Positions 27,421 through 38,391 of a stretch of 64,000 nucleotides of DNA are shown here, piece by piece. Each line of letters begins with the position of its first letter. Positions within the stretch are counted from its first letter, which is position 1. The notes beneath the pieces are model-generated. The model made no database searches and was not told where the DNA came from. It saw only the letters and a program-made list of their open reading frames with translations. Source of the DNA: Enterobacter sp. BIGb0383 (GTDB lineage: Bacteria; Pseudomonadota; Gammaproteobacteria; Enterobacterales; Enterobacteriaceae); contig NZ_RJKQ01000002.1 of NCBI RefSeq assembly GCF_003751845.1, positions 620,001 to 684,000 on the forward strand, given 5' to 3'. Made by a program: the position numbers and the translations under genes.

Positions 27421-27744
27421 TTAGCTTATCAGCCAGAGAAAGAGCGTACCGAAAACCAGCACCACCGTCAGCGCCGTCGCCAGAATGCTCAGCAGCAGCC
27501 TGCGATCCAGCAGGGAATGCAGGGCGATGCCCACCACCACGGCAACGGGCATCAGCGCGAGGAAGAAGGGCCAGGTGTAGAGGAAGAAAAACAGCGTATT
27601 GCTGCCGTAAATCAGAAAGGGGATCCCCAGCGCCAGCAGCCACGAGACAAAGCCGATCAACGCCCCGGGAAAAGACCAGTTCGTGTCATCGTCGGTGGCG
27701 AACGATTCGGTGTCTGTCATGGTGATGTTCTGACTATTACGCAT
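27421..27744 (-). CDS. ygbE: YgbE-type inner-membrane protein of unknown function
   Basis: A 107-residue membrane protein with three hydrophobic spans (about 26-45, 48-71 and 84-105) and an acidic N-terminus. The central YGSNTLFFFLYTWPFFLALM is shared with E. coli YgbE. Its position between ftsB and cysC is also conserved. No function has been assigned to the family as far as I know. Confidence 0.9.
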   Translation of the reverse strand: MRNSQNITMTDTESFATDDDTNWSFPGALIGFVSWLLALGIPFLIYGSNTLFFFLYTWPFFLALMPVAVVVGIALHSLLDRRLLLSILATALTVVLVFGTLFLWLIS

Positions 27745-27827
27745 ATCTCAATCCTGTTGCCTGACTCGCCGGGCAGTAAATTGACATCATGAATGCTTCA
27801 GCGCATCCAGATATCCCCGGCGTAATC

Positions 27828-28433
27828 TCAGGATCTGATAATATCGTCCTGCCTGAGCAGGTCTAACAATTGGCTCACTAAATTTGTTACTAATTGTTCA
27901 CCATCGAGATGCACTTCCGGCTGTTCAGGCGCTTCATACACCGCATCGATCCCGGTGAAATTACGCAGCTCCCCGGCGCGGGCTTTTTTATACAGCCCCT
28001 TAGGATCGCGCGCTTCGCAGGTCGCCAGCGACGTGTCGACAAACACTTCGATAAAGCGCCCTTCCCCGACCCGCTCGCGCACCATTTGCCGTTCGGCGCG
28101 GTGCGGCGAGATAAACGCGGTCAGCACCACCAGTCCGGCGTCGACCATTAGCTTTGCCACTTCGCCGACGCGACGGATATTCTCTTTGCGATCCGCATCG
28201 CTGAAGCCCAGATCGCTGCACAGACCGTGACGCACATTGTCACCATCCAGCAGATACGTACTGACCCCCAGCTTGTGCAGCGCCTCTTCCAGCGCCCCGG
28301 CAACGGTGGATTTACCGGAGCCGGACAGCCCGGTAAACCACAGCACCACGCCGCGATGGCCGTGATGCTGTTCGCGCTGCTCTGCGGTCACCGGATGGGC
28401 ATGCCAGACGACGTTTTCGTCATGCTGCGCCAT
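27828..28433 (-). CDS. cysC: Adenylylsulfate kinase
   Basis: Phosphorylates APS to PAPS in sulfate assimilation. The 201 residues carry the P-loop GLSGSGKST (about 35-43), the DGDNVRHGL motif, and [14 protein letters not shown] near 145. It is the last gene of cysG-cysD-cysN-cysC and overlaps the cysN stop by one base. Expression should follow CysB and the sulfur supply like the rest of the operon. Confidence 0.99.
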   Translation of the reverse strand: MAQHDENVVWHAHPVTAEQREQHHGHRGVVLWFTGLSGSGKSTVAGALEEALHKLGVSTYLLDGDNVRHGLCSDLGFSDADRKENIRRVGEVAKLMVDAGLVVLTAFISPHRAERQMVRERVGEGRFIEVFVDTSLATCEARDPKGLYKKARAGELRNFTGIDAVYEAPEQPEVHLDGEQLVTNLVSQLLDLLRQDDIIRS

Positions 28434-29860
28434 TACTGGCCTCCCAGCAGATCGCGTGCGCCCCAGTGCGGGAAGTGCTTACGGACCAGCGCGTTCAGTT
28501 CCAGCTCAAAATCGCTGAACTGCGACGGCACACCGGACGCCTGCTGATGCGGTTCGTGAACCATCCCCGCCCCGACGGTCACGTTGCTCAGGCGATCGAT
28601 AAAGATCAGCCCGCCGGTCACCGGGTTTTGTTGGTAGTTGTCGAGCACCAGCGGCTCGTCAAAGGTCAGATCCACCAGGCCAATACCGTTCAGCGGCAGG
28701 TTATCCACCTCATGACGGGCCAGGCTGTTGATATCGACCTGATACTCAACGCCGTTGACCTGGGCGCGGGTTTTCTTCCCGGCCACTTTAATGTCGTAGC
28801 TGCGCCCTGCGGTCAGCGGCTGCTCCGCCATCCAGACCACGTTAACGCTGGCCGACTGTACCGCCGGTAGCGCGTCCTGCGCGTCGACCAGCAGATCGCC
28901 ACGGCTGATATCAATCTCATCTTTCAGGGTCACGGTGATTGCTTCCCCGGCGGACGCCTGCTGCAGGTCGCCGTCAAAGGTGACGATCCGCGCCACGGTG
29001 GACTCAACGCCGGACGGCAGGACTTTCACCCGCTGACCAACGGCAATATTGCCGGAGGCCAGCGTGCCCGCGTAGCCGCGGAAATCGAGGTTCGGGCGGT
29101 TAACATACTGTACCGGGAAGCGCATCGGCTGGTTTTCCACAGCCCGCTGGATCTCAACGGTTTCCAGCACTTCCAGCAGCGTCGGGCCGCTGTACCAGGG
29201 AATGTTCGCACTCTGGCTCGCCACGTTATCGCCTTCCAGCGCGGAGAGCGGCACAAAACGAATATCCAGATTGCCCGGAAGCTGTTCGGCAAAGGTCAGG
29301 TATTCCTGGCGAATGTCGTCGAAGGTTTGCTCGCTAAAGCCGACCAGGTCCATTTTATTGACCGCCACGACCAGGTGCTTAATTCCCAGCAGGGTGGCGA
29401 TAAAGCTGTGACGACGGGTCTGATCCAGCACGCCTTTACGGGCGTCAATCAGCAGGATCGCCAGATCGCAGGTCGAGGCACCGGTCGCCATATTGCGGGT
29501 GTACTGCTCGTGGCCTGGGGTGTCGGCGATAATAAATTTACGCTTCTCGGTGGAGAAGTAGCGATAGGCCACGTCGATGGTGATGCCCTGCTCACGCTCG
29601 GCCTGCAGACCGTCCACCAGCAGCGCCAGATCGAGCTTCTCGCCCTGGGTGCCGTGACGCTTGCTGTCGTTGTGCAGCGAGGAGAGCTGATCTTCGTAGA
29701 TCTGACGGGTGTCGTGCAGCAGGCGACCGATCAGGGTGCTTTTGCCGTCATCCACGCTGCCGCAGGTGAGAAAACGCAGCAGGCTTTTGTGCTGCTGGGC
29801 GTGCAGGTAAGCCTCAACGCCACCCTCATCGGCAATCTGTTGTGCAATAGTCGTGTTCAT
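28433..29860 (-). CDS. cysN: Sulfate adenylyltransferase subunit 1 (GTPase)
   Basis: GTP-hydrolysing subunit of ATP sulfurylase, which with CysD makes APS. In its 475 residues the G motifs are complete: GSVDDGKST (about 34-42), DTPGH (about 113) and NKMD (about 168). They are followed by the EF-Tu-like beta domains. It lies 9 bp after cysD and directly before cysC. Confidence 0.99.
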   Translation of the reverse strand: MNTTIAQQIADEGGVEAYLHAQQHKSLLRFLTCGSVDDGKSTLIGRLLHDTRQIYEDQLSSLHNDSKRHGTQGEKLDLALLVDGLQAEREQGITIDVAYRYFSTEKRKFIIADTPGHEQYTRNMATGASTCDLAILLIDARKGVLDQTRRHSFIATLLGIKHLVVAVNKMDLVGFSEQTFDDIRQEYLTFAEQLPGNLDIRFVPLSALEGDNVASQSANIPWYSGPTLLEVLETVEIQRAVENQPMRFPVQYVNRPNLDFRGYAGTLASGNIAVGQRVKVLPSGVESTVARIVTFDGDLQQASAGEAITVTLKDEIDISRGDLLVDAQDALPAVQSASVNVVWMAEQPLTAGRSYDIKVAGKKTRAQVNGVEYQVDINSLARHEVDNLPLNGIGLVDLTFDEPLVLDNYQQNPVTGGLIFIDRLSNVTVGAGMVHEPHQQASGVPSQFSDFELELNALVRKHFPHWGARDLLGGQ

Positions 29861-29869
29861 GGCGGCTCC

Positions 29870-30778
29870 TTAGAAATACCCCTGACGTTTTTTCAGCTCC
29901 ATGGAGCCAGCCTGGTCGCGGTCAATCACGCGCCCCTGACGCTCGCTGGTGGTGGAAACCAGCATCTCTTCAATAATTTCCGGCAGCGTCTGCGCGTTTG
30001 ATTCCACCGCGCCGGTCAGCGGCCAGCAGCCGAGGGTACGGAAACGCACCATCCGCTGTTCAATCACTTCACCCGGCTGGAGATCGATACGGTCGTCATC
30101 GATCATCATCAGCATGCCGTCACGTTCCAGCACCGGGCGCTCAGCAGCCAGATAGAGCGGAACGATGTCGATATTTTCCAGGTAGATATACTGCCAGATA
30201 TCCAGCTCGGTCCAGTTGGAGAGCGGGAAGACGCGGATACTTTCGCCTTTGTTAATCTGCCCGTTGTAGTTATGCCACAGCTCAGGGCGCTGGTTTTTCG
30301 GATCCCAGCGGTGGAAGCGGTCGCGGAAAGAGTAAATACGCTCTTTGGCGCGGGATTTCTCTTCGTCACGGCGTGCGCCGCCGAATGCGGCATCGAAGCC
30401 GTACTTATTCAGCGCCTGCTTCAGCCCTTCGGTTTTCATAATATCGGTGTGCTTGCCGCTGCCGTGAACGAAGGGGTTGATGCCCATCGCCACCCCTTCC
30501 GGGTTTTTGTGCACCAGCAGCTCACAGCCGTAGGCTTTGGCGGTACGGTCACGGAACTCATACATTTCGCGGAATTTCCAGCCGGTGTCCACGTGCAGCA
30601 GCGGGAACGGCAGCGTGCCCGGATAGAAGGCCTTGCGCGCCAGGTGCAGCATCACGCTGGAGTCTTTCCCGATGGAGTACATCATCACCGGGTTGGCAAA
30701 CTCTGCGGCCACTTCGCGGATAATATGGATACTTTCCGCTTCCAGTTGTCGCAGGTGAGTGAGTCGTTTTTGGTCCAT
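29870..30778 (-). CDS. cysD: Sulfate adenylyltransferase subunit 2
   Basis: Catalytic subunit of ATP sulfurylase, 302 residues as in E. coli. The N-type PP-loop is [11 protein letters not shown] (about 35-45), and the [14 protein letters not shown] segment lies near 133. It forms the CysDN complex with the next gene product and lies 9 bp downstream of cysG, so it is transcribed from the cysG promoter region rather than its own. Confidence 0.99.
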   Translation of the reverse strand: MDQKRLTHLRQLEAESIHIIREVAAEFANPVMMYSIGKDSSVMLHLARKAFYPGTLPFPLLHVDTGWKFREMYEFRDRTAKAYGCELLVHKNPEGVAMGINPFVHGSGKHTDIMKTEGLKQALNKYGFDAAFGGARRDEEKSRAKERIYSFRDRFHRWDPKNQRPELWHNYNGQINKGESIRVFPLSNWTELDIWQYIYLENIDIVPLYLAAERPVLERDGMLMMIDDDRIDLQPGEVIEQRMVRFRTLGCWPLTGAVESNAQTLPEIIEEMLVSTTSERQGRVIDRDQAGSMELKKRQGYF

Positions 30779-30787
30779 AACCGTTCC

Positions 30788-32218
30788 TTAAGCCAGATTC
30801 ACCACCGCAGAGTCAAAGCCCTGCGCTAAGGTATGTTGCCGGAACCAGGCGAGCTCGCCATGCAGCCGCACCACCTCACCCACGACCAGCAGGGCAGGCA
30901 TCGGCGCGTCTTTCGCCAGTTCCTCAAGTTGTTGTAATGTGCCGGTCAGCACCTGCTGATCGACGCGGGTACCGCGCGAGATCACCGCCACCGGCGTATC
31001 GCTGGCGCGCCCGTGTGCCATCAGCTGCTGGCTGATTTCTCCCGCCTTCATGGTGCCCATATAGATCGCCAGCGTCTGGCGGCTCTGCGCCAGCTGCGCC
31101 CAGTCAAACGGCTGACTGTCGGCCTTGTAGTGGCCGGTAACAAAGGTCGCGCTCTGGGCATAATCGCGATGGGTCAACGGGATCCCGGCATAGGCCGTAG
31201 CGCCTGCAGCTGCGGTAATACCAGGCACCACCTGAAAAGCAATACCGGCGGCAGCGGCGGCCTGTAGCTCTTCCCCGCCGCGGCCGAAGATAAAGGGATC
31301 GCCACCCTTGAGCCGCACCACGGTTTTACCTTCGCGTGCCGCTTCAATCAGCAACCGGTTGATATCCTGCTGAGCCACCGCATGGCCGCCAGCCCGTTTT
31401 CCCACGCAAACCTGCTCCGCGTCGCGACGCACCAGTTCGCGCACCTCGTCGCTGACCAGGTGATCGTAAAACACCACGTCGGCCTGCTGGATCACCTGCA
31501 GACCGCGCAGGGTCAGCAGCCCAGCATCGCCAGGCCCTGCCCCGACCAGAATAATTTCACCGGTCTGGCTATTGGGCCTGTGCAGTTCCCGCTCCAGCAC
31601 CTGCTCGGCGGCCGCTTCATTACCCGCCGCCATCAGGCTGGCAAAACGACCGCGAAAGGCTTTTTCCCAGAAACGACGGCGCGCATCGGTGGTGGTGCGA
31701 AAGGCTTTAAGACGCTGACGCCAGCCTCCGGCAACCTCCGCCATCCGCCCGAGATTGGTCGGCAGCAGCGCCTCAACTTTTTCTCGCAGCAGCCGTGCCA
31801 GCACCGGCGCATTGCCGCCGGAAGAGATGGCCACCACCAGCGGAGAACGATCGACAATCGAGGGGAAGATAAAAGAGCACAGCGGCTGGTCATCCACCAC
31901 GTTCACCAGCCGGTGACGAGCGTTGGCCGCTTCATAAACTCGCAGGTTTAGCGCCCGATCATCGGTGGCCGCAATGACCAGCAGCACGTCATCGAGCTGC
32001 GGCTCATCGAACGCCGTTGCCAGCCAGCTAATTTGCTGTAGACGCACCTGTTCGGCCAGATCCGCCGACAGCGTGTCGGCCACTACCTGTACCCGTGCTC
32101 CGGCCCGGCGTAAAAAGGCAATCTTGCGGGCAGCGATCTCACCGCCACCCACCACCAGGACGGGACGATTTTTGACGGCGGCAAATAAAGGCAGGTAATC
32201 CACGGCGCTAAGGCTCAC
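30788..32218 (-). CDS. cysG: Siroheme synthase (trifunctional CysG)
   Basis: Makes siroheme, the prosthetic group of CysI sulfite reductase. The 476-residue protein has the N-terminal NAD-dependent dehydrogenase/ferrochelatase module (GGGEIAARK at 24-32, the [15 protein letters not shown] region near 130). It also has a C-terminal SAM-dependent uroporphyrinogen methyltransferase ([15 protein letters not shown] near 223, [14 protein letters not shown] near 300). Position as first gene of the sulfate-activation operon, 9 bp before cysD, ties siroheme supply to sulfur demand. In E. coli the only cysG lies with nirBD, so a second copy may exist elsewhere here. Confidence 0.96.
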   Translation of the reverse strand: MSLSAVDYLPLFAAVKNRPVLVVGGGEIAARKIAFLRRAGARVQVVADTLSADLAEQVRLQQISWLATAFDEPQLDDVLLVIAATDDRALNLRVYEAANARHRLVNVVDDQPLCSFIFPSIVDRSPLVVAISSGGNAPVLARLLREKVEALLPTNLGRMAEVAGGWRQRLKAFRTTTDARRRFWEKAFRGRFASLMAAGNEAAAEQVLERELHRPNSQTGEIILVGAGPGDAGLLTLRGLQVIQQADVVFYDHLVSDEVRELVRRDAEQVCVGKRAGGHAVAQQDINRLLIEAAREGKTVVRLKGGDPFIFGRGGEELQAAAAAGIAFQVVPGITAAAGATAYAGIPLTHRDYAQSATFVTGHYKADSQPFDWAQLAQSRQTLAIYMGTMKAGEISQQLMAHGRASDTPVAVISRGTRVDQQVLTGTLQQLEELAKDAPMPALLVVGEVVRLHGELAWFRQHTLAQGFDSAVVNLA

Positions 32219-32340
32219 TCACAATAGTCATAGGGGGACTATAGGGCGCGCCTTAGAGCGAATGAAATTACGAATTGGAATGAGTAGTTACTGAAAGGAA
32301 TAACGACCTGGAAAAGCTAAGTTCAAAAAGTGCTTAAGGC
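32219..32340 (-). promoter_or_regulatory. Promoter region of cysG-cysDNC (probable CysB target)
   Basis: On the minus strand a TATAGT element (32238-32243) lies about 20 bp upstream of the cysG start. At 17-bp spacing there is only a poor -35 (TTCATT), as expected of an activator-dependent promoter. The A/T-rich sequence behind it (about 32262-32310) is where CysB would bind by analogy with other cys promoters; I could not define exact half-sites. Confidence 0.4.
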
Positions 32341-32375
32341 GCGATTTTTCGGGGATTTGAGAGCAAATGAAATTG

Positions 32376-32391
32376 TGTAACGTCGATCACA
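32376..32391 (+). promoter_or_regulatory. Candidate CRP site upstream of iap
   Basis: TGTAACGTCGATCACA has half-sites TGTAA and TCACA with the proper 6-bp spacer. Its centre is about 40 bp before the transcription start implied by TATTTT at 32411-32416, matching class II CRP activation. This is inference from a single site. Confidence 0.42.
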
Positions 32392-32440
32392 GTTTCATAC
32401 TAGGCGAGTCTATTTTATTGCTCTGTCGTAAGGACCCACT

Positions 32441-33412
32441 ATGCACGCCGCATTGCGCCTCACCCTAGCCTCCCTGGCTCTCGGCGCATGTTTTACGCTT
32501 CCCGCGCAGGCGAAAGCGCCGCAGCCCGGCAGCGTCGCCAGTACCCAGACCCGCTATATTGCCACTTACTTTCCCGGCCGCATGACCGGTACCCCGGCCG
32601 AGATGCTCTCCGCCGACTACCTGCGCCAGCAGTTCGCGCAGATGGGCTACCAGAGCGATATCCGCACCTTTAACAGCCGCTATCTCTACACCGCAAAAGA
32701 TAACCATAAAAGCTGGCACAACGTCACCGGCAGCACGGTGATCGCCGCCCACGAAGGCAAGGCACGCCAGCAGATTGTGATTGTCGCGCATCTTGATACC
32801 TACGCGCCCCACAGCGATCTGGATGCGGAAAAAAACCTCGGCGGGCTCACCCTGCAGGGTATCGACGATAACGCCGCCGGGCTGGGCGTGATGCTTGAGC
32901 TGGCCGACGCGCTAAAACAGCTGAAGACGGAATACGGCATCCGCTTTGTCGCCACCAGCGGCGAAGAAGAGGGACAGCTCGGCGCGGAGAACTACCTTGA
33001 GCGCCTGAGCCTGGCGGAAAAGAAAAATATTCTGCTGGTCATCAATCTCGATAGCCTGATCGTCGGCGATAAGCTCGTTTTCAGCAGCGGTAAAAACACC
33101 CCCGCATCGGTACGCAAGCTCACCCGAGACCGGGCAATGACGCTTGCCCGCCGCCACGGGATCCAGGCCACCACCCGTTCAGGCGTCGCCCCGGGCGATG
33201 CCGCGGTATTCGACAACGCCGATATCCCGGTGCTTACCGTCGAAGCTGCCAGCGCCTCCTCTGGCAAGCACAGCAGCAGCGCGCACGACATCCGGCTGGA
33301 TAACCAGCAGCATATCGACCAGACCCTGCCCGGCCGTATCGAGAAACGAACCCGGGACATAATCCGAATTATGCTGCCGCTGGTGAAGGAACTGGCGAAG
33401 GCGGGGAAATAA
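32441..33412 (+). CDS. iap: Alkaline phosphatase isozyme conversion aminopeptidase (M28 family)
   Basis: Exported zinc aminopeptidase that trims the N-terminus of alkaline phosphatase. The signal peptide is cleaved after about AQA (24). M28 metal ligands are present: His and Asp in AHLDTYAP, Asp in GIDDNAAG, the Glu pair in TSGEEEGQLG, Asp in INLDSL, and a C-terminal His in SSAHDIRL. It is 323 residues against about 345 in E. coli, lacking a cysteine-containing loop near residue 250. It abuts the leader-distal end of the CRISPR array, a conserved neighbourhood. Confidence 0.93.
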   Translation: MHAALRLTLASLALGACFTLPAQAKAPQPGSVASTQTRYIATYFPGRMTGTPAEMLSADYLRQQFAQMGYQSDIRTFNSRYLYTAKDNHKSWHNVTGSTVIAAHEGKARQQIVIVAHLDTYAPHSDLDAEKNLGGLTLQGIDDNAAGLGVMLELADALKQLKTEYGIRFVATSGEEEGQLGAENYLERLSLAEKKNILLVINLDSLIVGDKLVFSSGKNTPASVRKLTRDRAMTLARRHGIQATTRSGVAPGDAAVFDNADIPVLTVEAASASSGKHSSSAHDIRLDNQQHIDQTLPGRIEKRTRDIIRIMLPLVKELAKAGK

Positions 33413-33415
33413 ATG

Positions 33416-35656
33416 GGGTTTATTCCTGCTGGTGTGGGGAACACTCTCCAAATGACCGGCTGCAGACAATCTGTTGCGGTTTATCCCCGCTGACGCGGGG
33501 AGCACTTGTCACAGATGCAGAAATGCACCTGCGATTTCGGTTTATCCCCGCTGGCGCGGGGAACACGTCATGGTTCCTGTTCACCTTCACCAGATAACCC
33601 GGTTTATCCCGGCTGGCGCGGGGAACACCAGCATGGACGGCCAGACCCCGGCACAGACGACGGTTTATCCCCGCTGCCGCGGGGAACACATGCGCAGCAG
33701 TTTCGGCAGATTACGCAGCATCGGTTTATCCCCGTTGGCGCGGGGAACACCAGCAGCATCTCGATCAAGTTGAGCAGCACATCGGCTTATCCCCGCTGAC
33801 GCGGGGAACACGTACTGCATCGCTGCCGCATGAAATTATCGCCCGGTTTATCCCCGCTGGCGCGGGGAACACGTGTGCAGCTCGAGGCGTCGGTTGCGCC
33901 GATTCGGTTTATCCCCGCTGGCGCGGGGAACACTTAAACAGTCATTACTGGCCGCCGCGTGCGGCCGGTTTATCCCCGCTGGCGCGGGGAACACCCAGTA
34001 CGGAACACCACGCTGTTGCAATCTAGCGGTTTATCCCCGCTGGCGCGGGGAACACTTAGTGGCTTTGTCGATCAGCTGGCTCTTGCGCGGTTTATCCCCG
34101 CTGGCGCGGGGAACACGATAACCGCAGCCAGTAGCTGTCATCAACCTGCGGTTTATCCCCGCTGACGCGGGGAACACCGATTTGGCTGTGTGCTGGATAT
34201 ATGGATGGAGGGTTTATCCCCGCTGGCGCGGGGAACACTTCTGGGCCGATTTAGTCACTCGTGCCATGTTCGGTTTATCCCCGCTGGCGCGGGGAACACA
34301 GCCAGGCTACGGCGACATCTCGCGCAAGGAGCGGTTTATCCCCGCTGGCGCGGGGAACACAAACTGCTACGGCTAACCCCAAGTCGCCCTCCCGGTTTAT
34401 CCCCGCTGGCGCGGGGAACACCCAATGGTAATAAAAACCCGTATGCGGTTGATCGGTTTATCCCCGCTGGCGCGGGGAACACGACGCGGGGAACACCCTT
34501 CGTGGCGCTGCAGCTTTCGCACCTTTGCCGGTTTATCCCCGCTGGCGCGGGGAACACGAAGTCACGCTATTCGGCGAGAAATCGAAACCCGGTTTATCCC
34601 CGCTGGCGCGGGGAACACACCTTCTCGACCTTATTGGCATGTCAGTGAACCGGTTTATCCCCGCTGGCGCGGGGAACACAGCGGATGCCGGAAACACTGC
34701 CGTGCCCAGTGCGGTTTATCCCCGCTGGCGCGGGGAACACTCTAACCTCGCCACGGAGACGGTGGAGGCCATCGGTTTATCCCCGCTGGCGCGGGGAACA
34801 CAAGTGAGGAAGCCTAAAAGCATAACCATTACCCGGTTTATCCCCGCTGGCGCGGGGAACACGCCCATCATCTGAAAAAAATACTCTCTGATATCGGTTT
34901 ATCCCCGCTGGCGCGGGGAACACTTCATCAGGCGCTGCACGGTTTCCAGCCATACCGGTTTATCCCCGCTGGCGCGGGGAACACACGGAACGCGTCCAGA
35001 ACGTATCGACGGGGCCCGGTTTATCCCCGCTGGCGCGGGGAACACTGCGTTGAATAAATCGGACAGGAAGATGCGTTCGGTTTATCCCCGCTGGCGCGGG
35101 GAACACCGGGTAATGGAGTTCGGGATTAACACGTCGACCGGTTTATCCCCGCTGGCGCGGGGAACACAAGCGATGCCGTACCCTTAGCGATCAGGCGGGC
35201 GGTTTATCCCCGCTGGCGCGGGGAACACGCCCGCGCAGAACTGATTGAGCACGTCCAACACGGTTTATCCCCGCTGGCGCGGGGAACACAATACGTGCCC
35301 TATCGTGACGTTGTAGGCGTGCGGTTTATCCCCGCTGGCGCGGGGAACACACAACGTCCGTTTCGTCCGTTACGCTGGCCAGCGGTTTATCCCCGCTGGC
35401 GCGGGGAACACACTCCCATATAGTTGGAGTGTTTTAATGAAAAACGGTTTATCCCCGCTGGCGCGGGGAACACGCAGATCAGCCCATGATTCGTAACGGA
35501 GTTGTCGGTTTATCCCCGCTGGCGCGGGGAACACGACAGGAGCAGCTAAAGAAAACCAAAGACGAGCGGTTTATCCCCGCTGGCGCGGGGAACACATTCA
35601 GGTCATCTGCAGCAGCTGCTGCAGGCGCGGTTTATCCCCGCTGGCGCGGGGAACAC
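33416..35656 (-). CRISPR. Type I-E CRISPR array, 37 repeats and 36 spacers
   Basis: Repeats are 29 bp, starting CGGTTTATCCCCGC and ending GGCGCGGGGAACAC on the plus strand. The crRNA strand is therefore minus, ending in the ATAAACCG handle. Repeat starts step by 61 bp from 33416 to 35628, except for 33-nt spacers before 33600 and 35445 and a 46-nt interval before 34529. Leader-proximal repeats (right) are uniform. Variants cluster leader-distally: 33416 is strongly degenerate and 33477, 33600, 33661, 33722, 33783, 34149 and 34210 carry one to three changes. No spacer could be matched to a source by eye. Confidence 0.99.
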
Positions 35657-35749
35657 TCTAAAAGTATGCAATTGAATAATAACGACTTTATTGTGCCTTC
35701 AAGTTCTACCAAAAATACCTACTTTTTAAAGAGCGTTAACACGATGATT
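35657..35749 (-). promoter_or_regulatory. CRISPR leader
   Basis: This 93-bp A/T-rich segment lies between the first repeat and cas2. Read towards the array it ends in TTTTAGA next to the repeat, as E. coli I-E leaders do. An IHF-like sequence ATTCAATTGCATA, with two mismatches to the consensus, lies about 9-22 bp from the repeat, matching the role of IHF in Cas1-Cas2 integration. It should also contain the pre-crRNA promoter. Confidence 0.75.
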
Positions 35750-36953
<1,204 letters not shown>

Positions 36954-36954
<1 letters not shown>

Positions 36955-37658
36955 CAGCGACGCCTTTTCACCATCAACATCCCGCATCCCAATCCCTTAC
37001 TTTTGCCTATGCCATGAAACAGGGCTTGCTCAAAAGAAGAAGGGTTGATGATTTCTAATACCCCGGAGTAATCCACGCTGCTGTACATAATCGATTTGTC
37101 TGCCCCAGGACGCATAAAGCGATGCTGTTGATAAGCATCAATAGTGGCTGTAGGTACAGATACATTTGTATCGTCCGTTCCGGCCCAGCTATCAAACTCA
37201 TCAGATGATGAAGGCTGGAGACGAAAACCGTGCTGGAGACCCTGCTTCTCCAGCCATAACTGCGCCGCTTCCAGCTGGCGATCCCACCATGTGTCCTGCG
37301 CTTCACCACGCAGTTTTGCCTGAAACTTCGCATCCATCATCACGTCATAGCGTTTCGCTTTTCGGGTAATGACCGGATTAGCCCGCAGCTGAAATGCCAG
37401 CACCATCCCCTCTTCAAGCTGCGGAGTAAATGGCTTCGTCTCAATATCGAAAAGCGTATGTGACGATAAAGGCAGGGTGTCCGATAGCACAAAAAAACGC
37501 GCCTTAGGCTCCTGGCGAAAAAGAAACGGGCGAGTGGCATGTTCAGGAAAAAGCTGCCAGAGCCACTGATGACTGGCGTAAGGCATCGCAGACTGCCATT
37601 TTTCCAGCATCTGCGGCGTCAGGTTTTCTAATCGAAGTTGAATACGCGACAGATACAT
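36954..37658 (-). CDS. cas6e: CRISPR RNA endonuclease Cas6e
   Basis: Cuts pre-crRNA at the base of the repeat hairpin and stays bound in Cascade. The 234 residues exceed E. coli CasE (199). The general-base His is probably His30 in ASHQWLWQLFP, which aligns with His20 of E. coli. The C-terminal glycine-rich RNA-binding loop reads GIGKSKGLGCGML. It overlaps cas5e and cas1 by one base each. Confidence 0.93.
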
Positions 37659-38389
37659 TATTCCTTCTCCTGCAACAATCCGCTGTAGCGGGTATAGGAC
37701 GTAAATTGCCAGCGTTTACGACTTACCGGTTGGTGGTGGCAGCTTCGCTGCTGCTGGCTTACCAGACTGGTTTCATCAGGATCATCCCAGTAGCAATGCG
37801 TGCCTCCCTGGGCGAGCATTTCCAGTTCGGGAGCGACCATTTCCCGGGCGGCCTGAAGGAAAACATCCTGCAAGGAACCGTCGAGCAATCGGGGGGCAAG
37901 AGGCAGGGCCAGTGGACAGGATTTCCGTCCCAGATAGAGCGGAAAATGAGGCGTCAGCAGCGCGTTATTCATTGCATCCAGCGTATAGGGCGCATCAGGC
38001 GTCGCGCTTATCGCAATATGCCAGTAGCCATCACAGCGATATTCACGCTGAGTGCTCAGCGTCCCAATCTCTTCAGGCGCAATGGATAGCTCATCCCGAC
38101 GCGTGTAATAACGGCGCTTCTTATTTTCACGTGGAACACTGACCGTGTGATAGTCACGCAGCCAGCGTTCCCGAGATGAAAGCGGTCGCACGGCCAAATG
38201 ATAATGCTGGTTAAACTGGCATAACGCGTCTTCATTATCCCTGCGAAGACCTAATGCGGCAGCCAGCAACCCAAGTATTGCCGAGCGGGTGGGGATAGAT
38301 GCCGTATGGCGCACTTCGCCAACGGCTTCCTCTCCCCATGAAGCCATAGGCGCGTAAAGTTGAAAAACAAGATATTGTTTCATAGTCAT
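37658..38389 (-). CDS. cas5e: Cascade subunit Cas5e
   Basis: Cascade subunit that caps the 5' handle of crRNA. The N-terminal RAMP fold starts YLVFQLYAPMASWG, followed by the typical HTASIPTRSAILGLLAAALG helix (about 28-47). At 243 residues it is somewhat longer than E. coli CasD (224). It begins 2 nt after cas7e and overlaps the cas6e start by one base. Confidence 0.94.
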   Translation of the reverse strand: MTMKQYLVFQLYAPMASWGEEAVGEVRHTASIPTRSAILGLLAAALGLRRDNEDALCQFNQHYHLAVRPLSSRERWLRDYHTVSVPRENKKRRYYTRRDELSIAPEEIGTLSTQREYRCDGYWHIAISATPDAPYTLDAMNNALLTPHFPLYLGRKSCPLALPLAPRLLDGSLQDVFLQAAREMVAPELEMLAQGGTHCYWDDPDETSLVSQQQRSCHHQPVSRKRWQFTSYTRYSGLLQEKE

Positions 38390-38391
38390 CC

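Noticed and set aside
36955-36987. A longer Cas1 with 11 extra N-terminal residues
   Set aside because: The ATG at 36954 overlaps the cas6e stop, matches the E. coli Cas1 start and gives the standard 305 residues.
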